A stretch of 64,000 nucleotides of DNA from Cupriavidus lacunae (lineage in GTDB: Bacteria > Pseudomonadota > Gammaproteobacteria > Burkholderiales > Burkholderiaceae): positions 153,780 through 217,779 of the forward strand of contig NZ_QKWJ01000007.1 of the NCBI RefSeq assembly GCF_003353055.1, read 5' to 3'. The translations under genes and the position numbers were made by a program. Below the pieces are notes generated by a model. The model was not told the origin of the DNA. It saw only the letters and a program-made list of their open reading frames with translations, and did no database searches. Below are positions 27,242-36,269 of this stretch, piece by piece; position 1 is the first letter of the stretch; each line of letters opens with the position of its first letter.

Positions 27242-29596
27242 TCAGGCAGCGCGCGGCTGGATCGAGCCCGGCACGATCTGGCCGCCAAAGTCGCGCAGCA
27301 GCCCCTGCACGAAGGGATCGGCCTCGATCACGGCCTCGGCCTGGCGCTGGCGTTCGGCGCGGGCCTCGGCATCGGCGGCCGCCGCGGTAACGGAAACCCC
27401 GCCCACCTCGCAGACCACGCGTACGGGTTCGCCGAAGTGGTCGCACAGCGCCTGCTGCAGCCGCTCGGCCACGCCGTTCTCGCCCAGGGCCGCGACCGGG
27501 ATGCGCAGGTGGAAGGTACGCCCGACCACCTGGGTCAGTTCGCTCTGGTAGGCCAGTTGCTGCGCCAGGCCCTTCAGGGGCAGGCCGGCGGCCAGCACCG
27601 GCCATTCGCCAGTGAAGGCCGGCGGGGTGCCATCCTCGCCCGCCGCAGGCGGGCGAGGGGCGACGAATCTGGCGGACTCCGCGGGCGCCGCGGCCGGCTG
27701 CGTGGCAGGAGCAGCGGCCTCGCGGGCCGGCTCGGCCTCACGCGCAGGCGCCCTGGCCGGCCGGGCGGCGCCGTTGCGTGGCGCGGCGGCACGCGGTGCC
27801 GGTTCGTTGAATCCGTGGTCGCTGTAGCCGGGATCGCTGTCATAGGGGCCGATGACCGGCAGGTCAGGCGGCAGTTCTTCCCACGGCGGCACGTCGCTGC
27901 CACCCGCCAACTCCCAGGGCGGCACGGATTCCGGCTCCGGCTGGCGCGCCGCGGGTCGTGCCGCCGGCACGGGCGACTGGACTGGCGACGGCATGGACGC
28001 CTTCGCAGCCGGCGCTGCCGGCGGGCGGCTTACGGCTGCCGCGCCGGGTGCGCGCAAGGGCTGGGCCGGCGGGCGCTGGGCGGCGGCCGGTGCGGCCGGC
28101 ATGGCCGGCGGGGGGGTCTTGCGGGCACCGCCGCCGCGTGCGGCGGAACCCTGGCGGGCAGCGGCCAGTGCGGCGGCGGCGGGCGACATGGCTGCGTTGC
28201 CGGCCGCCGGGCGCGCTGGCGTGGCTTCAGCGGATGCGGGAACGGTGGCCGGCGCTGCGGCAGCTTCGGCCACGGGCGCGGGCGGTACCGCCCGCGCGGG
28301 CATCGGGGCACGGGCAGGCGCCGGTGCCGGTGCCGGTGCCGGTGCCGCCGCAGTATTAACCCTGGCCTGCGCGACGGGACTGGCTGCAGCCGTCGCATAG
28401 CGGCCATCAACGGGCTGGGCGGCCTCTGGCGCAGCGGTGCCGCGCTGGCGCGCAGGTGCTGCGCCGCCGCCCTGCCCTTGCGTCGCGGTCGGCTCAGCCG
28501 ACGGCCGGAACGCCAGCATGCGAAGCAGCGTCATGGTGAAGCCGGCGTACTCGTCCGGCGCCAGCGCCAGCTCGCTGCGGCCCAGGTTGGCGATCTGGTA
28601 GAACAGCTGCACTTCCTGCGCGTCGAACACGCCGGCCAGGCGCCGCACCTCGTCGGCTTCGGGCCATTCGTCCTGCACCGAGGCAGGCACGGCCTGCGCC
28701 AGCGCCACCTTGTGCAGCAGCGAGCCCAAGTCCTGCAGCGCGCCGGCAAACGACAGGCTGCGGTCGGCCATGGCATCGGCAATCGCCAGCATGGCGGCGC
28801 CGTCTTCGGCGGCGAGCGCGTCGAGCAGCTGCACCAGGTAGCCCTGGTCGATCGCGCCCAGCATGCCGCGCACCGCGTCTTCCGACACCTGGCCGGCGCT
28901 GTAGGCGATGGCCTGGTCGGTCAGCGACAGGGCATCGCGCATCGAGCCGTGCGCGGCCTGGGCCAGCAGGCGCAGCGCGTTGCCGTCGTGGGCAATGCCT
29001 TCCTGCGCCAGGATATGGTCCAGGTGCGAGACGATATGCCCCGGCGGCATCTGCTTCAGGTTGAACTGCAGGCAGCGCGACAGCACCGTGACCGGGATCT
29101 TCTGCGGGTCGGTGGTGGCGAGGATGAACTTGACGTGCCCCGGCGGCTCTTCCAGCGTCTTCAGCATGGCGTTGAAGGCGTGGTTGGTCAGCATGTGCAC
29201 TTCGTCGATCATGTAGACCTTGAAGCGCCCGGAGGTCGGGGCGTAGACCGCCTTGTCCAGCAGCTGCGCCATCTCGTCGACGCCGCGGTTGGAGGCGGCG
29301 TCCATCTCGATGTAGTCGACGAAGCGGCCGCTGTCGATCTCCTGGCAGGCCTTGCACTGGCCGCACGGCTGGGCGGTGATGCCGCCATTGCCGTCAGGGC
29401 CGGTGCAGTTCAGGGCCTTGGCCAGGATCCGCGACAGCGTGGTCTTGCCGACTCCGCGCGTGCCGGTGAACAGGTAGGCGTGGTGCAGCCGCTGCTGTTC
29501 CAGCGCGTGCGTGAGCGCGCGGACCACGTGCTCCTGGCCGACCAGCGTGGTGAAATCCCTGGGGCGCCATTTGCGCGCTAGAACTTGATAACTCAT
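27242..29596 (-). CDS. dnaX: DNA polymerase III subunits gamma and tau
   Basis: Clamp-loader ATPase of the replisome. The 784 residues begin [12 protein letters not shown] with Walker [10 protein letters not shown] at 45-53, a zinc module with CGQCKACQ, the DExx-like box in [15 protein letters not shown] and the sensor-1 region [18 protein letters not shown] long Ala/Pro-rich linker (about 380-640) leads to the tau C-terminal domain, which binds polymerase alpha. Whether a shorter gamma form is made here is unknown; I saw no obvious A-rich slippery site like that in E. coli. It heads the dnaX-ybaB-recR operon. Confidence 0.96.
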   Translation of the reverse strand: MSYQVLARKWRPRDFTTLVGQEHVVRALTHALEQQRLHHAYLFTGTRGVGKTTLSRILAKALNCTGPDGNGGITAQPCGQCKACQEIDSGRFVDYIEMDAASNRGVDEMAQLLDKAVYAPTSGRFKVYMIDEVHMLTNHAFNAMLKTLEEPPGHVKFILATTDPQKIPVTVLSRCLQFNLKQMPPGHIVSHLDHILAQEGIAHDGNALRLLAQAAHGSMRDALSLTDQAIAYSAGQVSEDAVRGMLGAIDQGYLVQLLDALAAEDGAAMLAIADAMADRSLSFAGALQDLGSLLHKVALAQAVPASVQDEWPEADEVRRLAGVFDAQEVQLFYQIANLGRSELALAPDEYAGFTMTLLRMLAFRPSAEPTATQGQGGGAAPARQRGTAAPEAAQPVDGRYATAAASPVAQARVNTAAAPAPAPAPAPARAPMPARAVPPAPVAEAAAAPATVPASAEATPARPAAGNAAMSPAAAALAAARQGSAARGGGARKTPPPAMPAAPAAAQRPPAQPLRAPGAAAVSRPPAAPAAKASMPSPVQSPVPAARPAARQPEPESVPPWELAGGSDVPPWEELPPDLPVIGPYDSDPGYSDHGFNEPAPRAAAPRNGAARPARAPAREAEPAREAAAPATQPAAAPAESARFVAPRPPAAGEDGTPPAFTGEWPVLAAGLPLKGLAQQLAYQSELTQVVGRTFHLRIPVAALGENGVAERLQQALCDHFGEPVRVVCEVGGVSVTAAAADAEARAERQRQAEAVIEADPFVQGLLRDFGGQIVPGSIQPRAA

Positions 29597-29716
29597 GGCG
29601 GCGATTGTAGCAAAAGGCGGCCCTCCCCCGGCCGCCGCTGCCGCTGGCTTGCGGTCTTTATCTGCCCCATGCGCCGCGGGCCCGCCCCGGTGGCCGCAAC
29701 CCGCGCGCGGCGGGGC

Positions 29717-32200
29717 TCAGCCGCACTCGCCCACATAGCCGCAATTGGCGCATTTGGCGCAGCCATCGACCTTGTGCAGGGCGTGCGCGCCACACTCCGG
29801 GCACGGCTTGCCGGTGCCGACACCGGGGGTGCCGGGAGCCATGCGGGACTGGCTGGCGAGATCCGCCCCGGCGTCCAGCGCCTGCTGCCCGCCCTCGCGC
29901 TGCGCCAGCCGTGCCGCCAGGGCGGCCACCGGCACCTGGCCGCCCTCGGCATCCAGGAAGCCGCGCTTGATCAGGATGCGCTGCAGCGCGTAGCTGAGCG
30001 CGGCCACTTCCGAGTCATGGAAGCGCGGCACCTCAGTGCCGTCCTGGCGCACCAGCGTGCCGTAGCGCACGGTGCCCTTGTCCCAGACCACGTTGCGCAT
30101 GTCCGCCAGCGCCTTGGCCACCGACCCGCCCGAGCGCGCCACCATCGACAACAGCCGCATGGTCGAGGTGATCCACTGCTGGCCCTCGCTGCGCTGCCCC
30201 GCCGGCATGAAGAACTCCACCGGACGCTCGATCTCCACCGGCTTGCCGTCGGCCACGCCGGCGACGCGCATGAAGTTGACGGTCAGGTAGACGGTCTTGT
30301 GGCCCTCGTAGGTCAGGTATTCGACCTTGGAAGTCACGCCCTCGAGGTCGCCCACCGGCCGGCTGCCGAAGGGTCGCACCAGCGGGTTGTCGTCGGCCAC
30401 GGCAGCGGCCGCCGCCGGGGCCCCCACCGACAGCACGGCCCCCAGCACCGAATTGGGGCGATAGGTCGCCAGCCCCTTCAGGCCGGCCTTCCAGGCCTCC
30501 AGGTACAGATTGCGGAAGGCTTCGTACGGGTAGTCCTCCGGCACGTTGACGGTCTTGCTGATGCTGGTGTCGATATACGGCTGCACCGCTTCCAGCATCC
30601 GCATATGATCCAGCGCCGACATCTGCAGCGCGGTGACGAAGGCGTCCGGCAACTGGGACATGTCGGCCCCCATGTGACGATAAAGCCGCCATGCATGGTC
30701 CGCCACCTCGAAAATGCGATAGCCGTTGTCCGGCATGCGCTTCTTGCGGTTGTAGGTCCACGAGAAGGCCGGCTCGATGCCATTCGACGCATTGTCGGCA
30801 AAGGCCAGCGTGATAGTGCCGGTGGGCGCGATCGACAGCAGGTGCGAGTTGCGCAGCCCGTTGCGCGCAATGGCATCGCGCACGCGCTCGGGCAGCCGGC
30901 TGGCAAACCCGCTCTGCAGGTAGGCACTGGCATCGAACAGTGGGAAGGCACCCTTCTCCGCGGCCAGTTCGGTCGACGCCAGGTAGGCATCGTCGCGCAT
31001 GCGCTCCGAGATCCGCGCCGCCAGCTGCCGCGCCGGCTCGGTGTCGTAGCGCAGGCCCAGCATCACCAGCGCGCTGCCCAGCCCCAGGAAGCCCAACCCG
31101 ACGCGGCGCTTGGCGTGGGCCTCGGCCTGTTGTTCCGGCAACGGCCAGAAGGTCACGTCGAGGACGTTGTCGAGCATGCGCGTGGCCACGCGCACCACCT
31201 CGGCAAAGGCATCGAAATCAAACTCGGCCTGCGGCGTGAACGGCTGGCGCACGAAGCGGGTCAGGTTGACCGAGCCCAGGCAGCAGCAGCCATAGGACGG
31301 CAGCGGCTGCTCGGCGCAGGGGTTGGTGGCCTCGATGCGCTCGCAGTAATAGAGGTTGTTGTCGGCGTTGATCTGCGACAGGAACAGGATGCCCGGCTCG
31401 GCATGGTCGTAGGTGGCCTGCATGACCTGGTCCCACAGGTTGCGCGCCGGCACACGCCGGTACACCCATTGCCCGTCGTCGCGGCGGTAGGCCCCCGCGG
31501 CAATCATGTCGGCGCCCGGCTCGGCCTCATGCACCAGCTCGACCTCGCCGTCGGCCTGCACCGCCTGCATGAAGGCATCGGTGACGCCAATGGAGAGGTT
31601 GAAGTTGCTGAGTTCGCCCTTGTCCTTGGCGTGGATAAAGCTCTCGATATCCGGATGGTCGCAGCGCAGCACGCCCATCTGCGCCCCGCGGCGCGCGCCG
31701 GCCGACTCCACCGTGGAGCACGACGCATCGAACACCTTCATGAACGACACCGGACCCGATGCGCGCGAATGCGTGGCCCGCACCAGCGCGCCGGCCGGAC
31801 GGATCGCGGAGAAGTCATAGCCCACGCCGCCGCCGCGGCGCATGGTTTCGGCGGCCTGCGCCACCGCCGTGTAGATGCTGGGGCGGCCGTCGCGCGGCTC
31901 CGACACCGAATCGCCCACCGGCTGCACGAAGCAATTGATCAGCGTGGCCTGGATGCCGGTGCCCGCCGCCGAATTGATGCGCCCGGCCGGCACGAAGCCG
32001 TTTTCCTGCGCCCACAGGAAGCGCGCGCCCCAGGCCTCGCGCTGGTCCTCGGGCTCGGCCTGCGCCAGCGCGCGCGCCACGCGCTGCCTGACCTCGGCAA
32101 TGCTGCCCTCTTCGCCCTTGGCGTATTTCTCGATCAGGACTTCGGTGGAGATTTCCTGCGGCGCCAGCGCACCGCGAATGATCTGGTCGTTTGCGTTCAT
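29717..32200 (-). CDS. nrdJ: Adenosylcobalamin-dependent (class II) ribonucleotide reductase
   Basis: Makes deoxyribonucleotides using vitamin B12 rather than a tyrosyl radical, so it works with or without oxygen. The 827 residues show the catalytic regions [56 protein letters not shown] and a C-terminal zinc-ribbon tail with four cysteine pairs ([13 protein letters not shown]). The ATG at 32200 has a GGTGAG site; a GTG at 32254 is also in frame. It is single-transcribed, between dnaX and the divergent SRP RNA gene. I saw no cobalamin riboswitch in its leader. Confidence 0.93.
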   Translation of the reverse strand: MNANDQIIRGALAPQEISTEVLIEKYAKGEEGSIAEVRQRVARALAQAEPEDQREAWGARFLWAQENGFVPAGRINSAAGTGIQATLINCFVQPVGDSVSEPRDGRPSIYTAVAQAAETMRRGGGVGYDFSAIRPAGALVRATHSRASGPVSFMKVFDASCSTVESAGARRGAQMGVLRCDHPDIESFIHAKDKGELSNFNLSIGVTDAFMQAVQADGEVELVHEAEPGADMIAAGAYRRDDGQWVYRRVPARNLWDQVMQATYDHAEPGILFLSQINADNNLYYCERIEATNPCAEQPLPSYGCCCLGSVNLTRFVRQPFTPQAEFDFDAFAEVVRVATRMLDNVLDVTFWPLPEQQAEAHAKRRVGLGFLGLGSALVMLGLRYDTEPARQLAARISERMRDDAYLASTELAAEKGAFPLFDASAYLQSGFASRLPERVRDAIARNGLRNSHLLSIAPTGTITLAFADNASNGIEPAFSWTYNRKKRMPDNGYRIFEVADHAWRLYRHMGADMSQLPDAFVTALQMSALDHMRMLEAVQPYIDTSISKTVNVPEDYPYEAFRNLYLEAWKAGLKGLATYRPNSVLGAVLSVGAPAAAAAVADDNPLVRPFGSRPVGDLEGVTSKVEYLTYEGHKTVYLTVNFMRVAGVADGKPVEIERPVEFFMPAGQRSEGQQWITSTMRLLSMVARSGGSVAKALADMRNVVWDKGTVRYGTLVRQDGTEVPRFHDSEVAALSYALQRILIKRGFLDAEGGQVPVAALAARLAQREGGQQALDAGADLASQSRMAPGTPGVGTGKPCPECGAHALHKVDGCAKCANCGYVGECG

Positions 32201-32353
32201 GTATTGGCTCACCACGTGTGCGGGTTCGTGAATGGTCGGGCCGGCGCGGCCCACATCGCCTGCGCCAGATCAAGCCAGCGCCATGCCGCGGGCAATGACC
32301 CGCGTTCGCAAGGGGCATTCGACGCAATTTCTCCGCGACTTCGCGGTCTGGGT

Positions 32354-32359
32354 TACAAT
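32354..32359 (+). promoter_or_regulatory. -10 element of the SRP RNA gene
   Basis: TACAAT, seven bases before the predicted 5' end of the RNA, matches the sigma-70 -10 consensus at five of six bases. No good -35 is visible at the standard distance. Confidence 0.5.
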
Positions 32360-32366
32360 GCCGCTC

Positions 32367-32464
32367 GGACGGGCCTCCTCGCATGGTGGCGCGGTCAACC
32401 TGGTCAGGTCGGGAACGAAGCAGCCACAGCCGTTTTCCGCCAGTGCCGAGGGTCAGGCTCGTCC
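32367..32464 (+). ncRNA. ffs: 4.5S signal recognition particle RNA
   Basis: The RNA partner of Ffh in co-translational targeting of membrane proteins. The universally conserved SRP domain IV is plain: GGTCAGGTCGGGAACGAAGC followed by AGCCAC, giving the tetraloop and the asymmetric loop. The ends GGACGGGCCT (32367-32376) and AGGCTCGTCC (32455-32464) pair over 10 bp with one G-U, so the boundaries are set by the closing helix. It lies in the gap between divergent nrdJ and the end of addA. No T-rich terminator was seen immediately after it. Confidence 0.93.
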
Positions 32465-32654
32465 ACCTCACACCCCCTCCTGCTTTACCCCTGCCGTACC
32501 CCTGCTTCAACCCACCCCGGTAATACCCAACCGCACGCACCAGCCGCCTGCAGCGCAGTCCCTGTCACTTTAGTACAGCCGGGCCGCCATCGCGCGCGCC
32601 GCACACCCCATTTTGCGCCGATTCTGGCACCCTGTCCGGGCGCCAGACCGGCTC

Positions 32655-35600
32655 TCAGAACAGCGAGCCCTGCTGCGGCACCGGCGGCGCCAAGCGCTCG
32701 GCGGGAATCCATTCGCCATCGGCAGTGGCCACACCGGCCTCGATGCGCTTGCCCGGGAACATCGGCGCGATCGCCGCCGCATAGCGGCCCAGCTGCGCGC
32801 GATAGGACGCGTGCTCCTGTGGCAGCAGGCGCAGCTTGTAGTCGACGATCACCACGCGGTCGTCGAACTCCACCAGCCGGTCGATACGCAGCAGCCGGCC
32901 GCGTGCGTCATAGAGTTCGACCTCGTTGCGCGCGCTGCAGGCATCGCCCGCCTCCAGCAACGGCGCCAGCGCCGGCGCGCGCAGCATCGCGGCCACGGCT
33001 TCCAGCGCTTCTTCCACCTGTTGCCGCCAGGCCTGCCGTGCCGGCTCGGTGTGCGCGCCCGTCAGCGGGAACCAGCGCAGGACGGTGTCGATCGCGGGCA
33101 CGCCGGCGAAGGCTTCCGGATAGCGCGTCAGGCGTTCCAGCAAGGCATGCACCAGCTCGCCGTGGCGGGCCGCCGCGGCGTTGAAGACGATGCCGTCGGA
33201 CTCGTCTTCCACTTCCGTGCCGTCTTCCGCAAAGGCAATCCCTTGCTGGTCATCCACGGCATCGCGGTAGCGCAGCCGGAAGTCGGTAAAGCGCACCGGC
33301 TCGCTCAGGCGCGCGAGCGTCGGGGCCGGGTCCTGAGCGTTGGCCACATCAGCAAGCTCGCCCGGATAGGCCGGCACCATCTCGCCGACGCCCGCAGCCT
33401 GCAGCCGCACGTACCAGCTGCCGGCGATCTCGGTATTGCCCTCACCGGCACTGCTGCGGCTGGCACGGCCCTTGACCCCACTGACCAGCAGGCCTTGCTG
33501 CGCGCGCGTCATGGCCACATACAGCAGGTTCCAGTTCTCGCGCTCGCCGAGCGCCGCCTCGGCCTCGAACAACGGCGCGCGCGCCAGCCCGCGCTCGCTG
33601 CGCTTGCCGTAGGCCGAGAAATGCCGCGGCACCGGCGACGACGGCGGCCAGTCGACCAGGATGCCGCCCCGGTCCGCGGCCGGCTCGCTATGGTTGGCAT
33701 CGAGCAGCACCACGAACGGCGCCTCCAGCCCCTTGGCCGCGTGCACCGTCAGGATATGGACCGCGTCGAGGCCGGCATACGCCGGATCATCCTCGGCCGG
33801 CTCCACGTCTTCGGCGCTCTCGCCCATGCCGCCTTCGTCGGGGCTTTCGCCCTCGTCGCCGCGGCGGATTGCCTGCAGTTCGTCGATAAACTTCGGCAGG
33901 CTCGGATAGCGCCCGCCGTCGAGGTCCAGCGACAGCTTCAGGAAGGCGTCGAGGTTGGCCAGCACCTGCTCGCGGATATCCGGCGGCGCGGCCTCGGCGT
34001 AGCGGCGGCGCACTTCGCCGCCGTGGAAGATCTGGTCGATCAGGTCATGCACCGGCTGGTGCGGCGCGACGCGCAGCCACTGGCGCAGCCGCGGCACGCC
34101 TTCGCGCAGCGCGTCGGAGACGTGCGCGGGCAGGCCGCCGGCCTCGATGCGCGCCCACCAGCCGCCCTCGCCTTCCGTCCGGGCCAGCGCCAGCAGGTCG
34201 TCGTCGGTCGCGCCCACCAGCGGGCTCTTCAATACATGGGCGAGATCCAGGTCCGATTCCGGCGTCATCAGGAACGCCAGCAACGCCGACAGGTCGAGCG
34301 CCTCGAGCGTGGCCAGCAGGCCGCCGCGGCGCGGGCTCAGGCACGGGATGCCGGCCTCGCGCAGTGCGCGCTCATAGTCGGCCAGATGGGTCTTGCGGCG
34401 CACCAGCAGGTGCATGTCGCTCCAGCGCGCGGGGCGTTGCTCGCCGCCTTCGTGGACCGGCACGGAGTCGCGCACCAGGCGCAGCCACGCGGCCACGCGC
34501 CGGCCTTCCTCCAGGCGCAGCGAGTCGCCGGCCTGGCGGCGCGGCTGCAACAGCGTGTCGCGATGAGCGGTGGCGGCTTCGGCGGACTGGTCCTCTGCAC
34601 CATCGTCAACGGCGTCTTCAGCCTTGTCCTCGGGCTCGACCAGCGGCAGCAGCCAGACCGGTCCGTTGCCACCGGCCAGTGCCGTGGTCTGGGTCGCATA
34701 CAGCGGATAGCGGCCTTCGGCGCGCGCGTTGTCGAACACGGCGTTGACCCAGTCGAGCACTTCGGCACGATTGCGCCGGGTGCGGTTGGTGCGCAGCACG
34801 GTGGCGCCGAACGCATCGCGCAGCATCTCGCCGGCCGCACCAAAGAGCCGTGCATCGGCACGCCGGAAACGGTAGATTGACTGCTTGGGGTCGCCCACCA
34901 GGAACACCGTCGGCCGCTCGCCCAGGCCCGCGTAGCCGGCCAGCCAGCCCTGCAGGATGCGCCACTGCAGCGGGTTGGTGTCCTGGAACTCATCAAGCAG
35001 CAGGTGGCGGTAGCGCGCATCGAGCCGCACCTGCAGATAGGTGGCGGTTTCTTCGTCCGACATCAGCCGCGCGGCCTGCCATTCCAGGTCGGCAAAGTCC
35101 ATCGCACGCTGTTCATCCTTGTGCTGCTGGTAGCGCTTGAGCAAGGCATCGCCAATACGGAACAGGGCCTGGTTGATCGCCAGCACCGCGGCCTCGCAAC
35201 AGCGTGCGCTGATGTCGTCGAGCATGGCGCAGATCGAGGCATGCTCGTCCAGCAACGCATCGACCATGCCTTCGCCGCCGGCGGCCTTGACCAGCGCCGC
35301 CGTGCGCCGCAGGGAACGCGGGCCGCCGGTGGTGGTGAAGAACGCGACGCGCAGCTGCGCGAACACCCGTTCGGCGGGCTTGCCGGGTGCGGCGCCCGCT
35401 TCGCGCCAGGCGGTGATCGCCATCAGCGCATCGGTGATGCGGGCGGCGTGGGTCTGCTCGGTCTTCCCTGCCGAGCCCAGGCGCAGTGCCAGCGACTCGC
35501 AGGCATCGCGCCAGCCTTCGTCGGCCAGCGCCTGCAGCAGCACGTCGCCCTGCGCGTCTTCGCCCAGGCAATCTGACAGGGCCTGCAGCGGTTCGCCGCC

Positions 35601-36269
35601 TTCCTGCATCGCCCACCACTCGCTGCGGGCGTGGAACATCGCGTCCAGCAGCGTGCGTGCCTGGAAATCGCCGACGGTATCGACCAGCGTTTCCCACGCG
35701 GCGCGCAGCTCGGCGTATGGCTCAGTGGCTAGCGCGCGCCAGACCGGGGCCCAGGCTTCGCGCTTCATGCGCAGCGCATCTTCGCGCAGCGCCGCGCCCG
35801 GCACGATGCCCGAGGCCAGCGGCGCGCCGCGCAGCAGCGTGCCGAACCAGCCATGGAAGGTATCGATGGCCATGCGCCCGGGCGCGGCCAGCACCTGCGC
35901 ATGCAGGTGCCGCGCGCGCGGCAGCGCCCCGCGCGCGGCGTCGGGCGAGAGCCCGCGCTGCACCAGCGCGGCGATCACGTCCTCGTCGCTGTCGCGCGAC
36001 AGCTGCGCCAGCACCTCGAGCAGGCGGTCGCGCATTTCCTCGGCAGCCTTGCGCGTAAAGGTGATGGCCAGGATCTCGTGCGGCGCGGCGCCGGCCAGCA
36101 GCAGGCGCACCAGCCGCGCCACCAGCAGCCAGGTCTTGCCGCTGCCGGCGCAGGCTTCCACCACGACCGAGTGCGCCGGATCGCAGGCGGCGCGCGTGAA
36201 CTCGGCCTCGGAGACGGGCTGGCCGTCGCGCTGGTAAGGCTGGATGTGGTCTAGGTCGTGGGGCGTCAT
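32655..36269 (-). CDS. addA: AddA-type UvrD-family helicase-nuclease subunit
   Basis: Double-strand break repair enzyme: a 1204-residue SF1A helicase fused to a PD-(D/E)XK nuclease. Walker A is EACAGSGKTWLL (around residues 38-49), motif Ia TFTRKAAEEMRDR, motif II LLLDEFQDTNPLQW, motif III VFLVGDPKQSIYRFRRA, and motif VI LLYVAMTRAQQGLLVSG. The C-terminal nuclease shows RIDRLVEFDDRVVIVDYKLR. The ATG at 36269 overlaps the addB stop (ATGA). The domain layout fits AddA, and RecB also shares this architecture; the AddB-like partner with its own nuclease and Fe-S cysteines favours AddAB over RecBCD. Confidence 0.88.
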   Translation of the reverse strand: MTPHDLDHIQPYQRDGQPVSEAEFTRAACDPAHSVVVEACAGSGKTWLLVARLVRLLLAGAAPHEILAITFTRKAAEEMRDRLLEVLAQLSRDSDEDVIAALVQRGLSPDAARGALPRARHLHAQVLAAPGRMAIDTFHGWFGTLLRGAPLASGIVPGAALREDALRMKREAWAPVWRALATEPYAELRAAWETLVDTVGDFQARTLLDAMFHARSEWWAMQEGGEPLQALSDCLGEDAQGDVLLQALADEGWRDACESLALRLGSAGKTEQTHAARITDALMAITAWREAGAAPGKPAERVFAQLRVAFFTTTGGPRSLRRTAALVKAAGGEGMVDALLDEHASICAMLDDISARCCEAAVLAINQALFRIGDALLKRYQQHKDEQRAMDFADLEWQAARLMSDEETATYLQVRLDARYRHLLLDEFQDTNPLQWRILQGWLAGYAGLGERPTVFLVGDPKQSIYRFRRADARLFGAAGEMLRDAFGATVLRTNRTRRNRAEVLDWVNAVFDNARAEGRYPLYATQTTALAGGNGPVWLLPLVEPEDKAEDAVDDGAEDQSAEAATAHRDTLLQPRRQAGDSLRLEEGRRVAAWLRLVRDSVPVHEGGEQRPARWSDMHLLVRRKTHLADYERALREAGIPCLSPRRGGLLATLEALDLSALLAFLMTPESDLDLAHVLKSPLVGATDDDLLALARTEGEGGWWARIEAGGLPAHVSDALREGVPRLRQWLRVAPHQPVHDLIDQIFHGGEVRRRYAEAAPPDIREQVLANLDAFLKLSLDLDGGRYPSLPKFIDELQAIRRGDEGESPDEGGMGESAEDVEPAEDDPAYAGLDAVHILTVHAAKGLEAPFVVLLDANHSEPAADRGGILVDWPPSSPVPRHFSAYGKRSERGLARAPLFEAEAALGERENWNLLYVAMTRAQQGLLVSGVKGRASRSSAGEGNTEIAGSWYVRLQAAGVGEMVPAYPGELADVANAQDPAPTLARLSEPVRFTDFRLRYRDAVDDQQGIAFAEDGTEVEDESDGIVFNAAAARHGELVHALLERLTRYPEAFAGVPAIDTVLRWFPLTGAHTEPARQAWRQQVEEALEAVAAMLRAPALAPLLEAGDACSARNEVELYDARGRLLRIDRLVEFDDRVVIVDYKLRLLPQEHASYRAQLGRYAAAIAPMFPGKRIEAGVATADGEWIPAERLAPPVPQQGSLF

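Noticed and set aside
28030..28410. Programmed frameshift site in dnaX giving gamma
   Set aside because: The linker region is GC-rich and lacks an A-rich heptamer like the one in E. coli; no evidence for frameshifting by eye.
32201..32366. Cobalamin riboswitch upstream of nrdJ
   Set aside because: Expected because the enzyme uses B12, but no B12-box-like sequence or multi-helix layout is visible in the short leader.
29585..33184. Plus-strand open frame of 1199 codons opposite nrdJ
   Set aside because: Antisense to nrdJ, crosses the SRP RNA gene, and its composition is that of a shadow frame.
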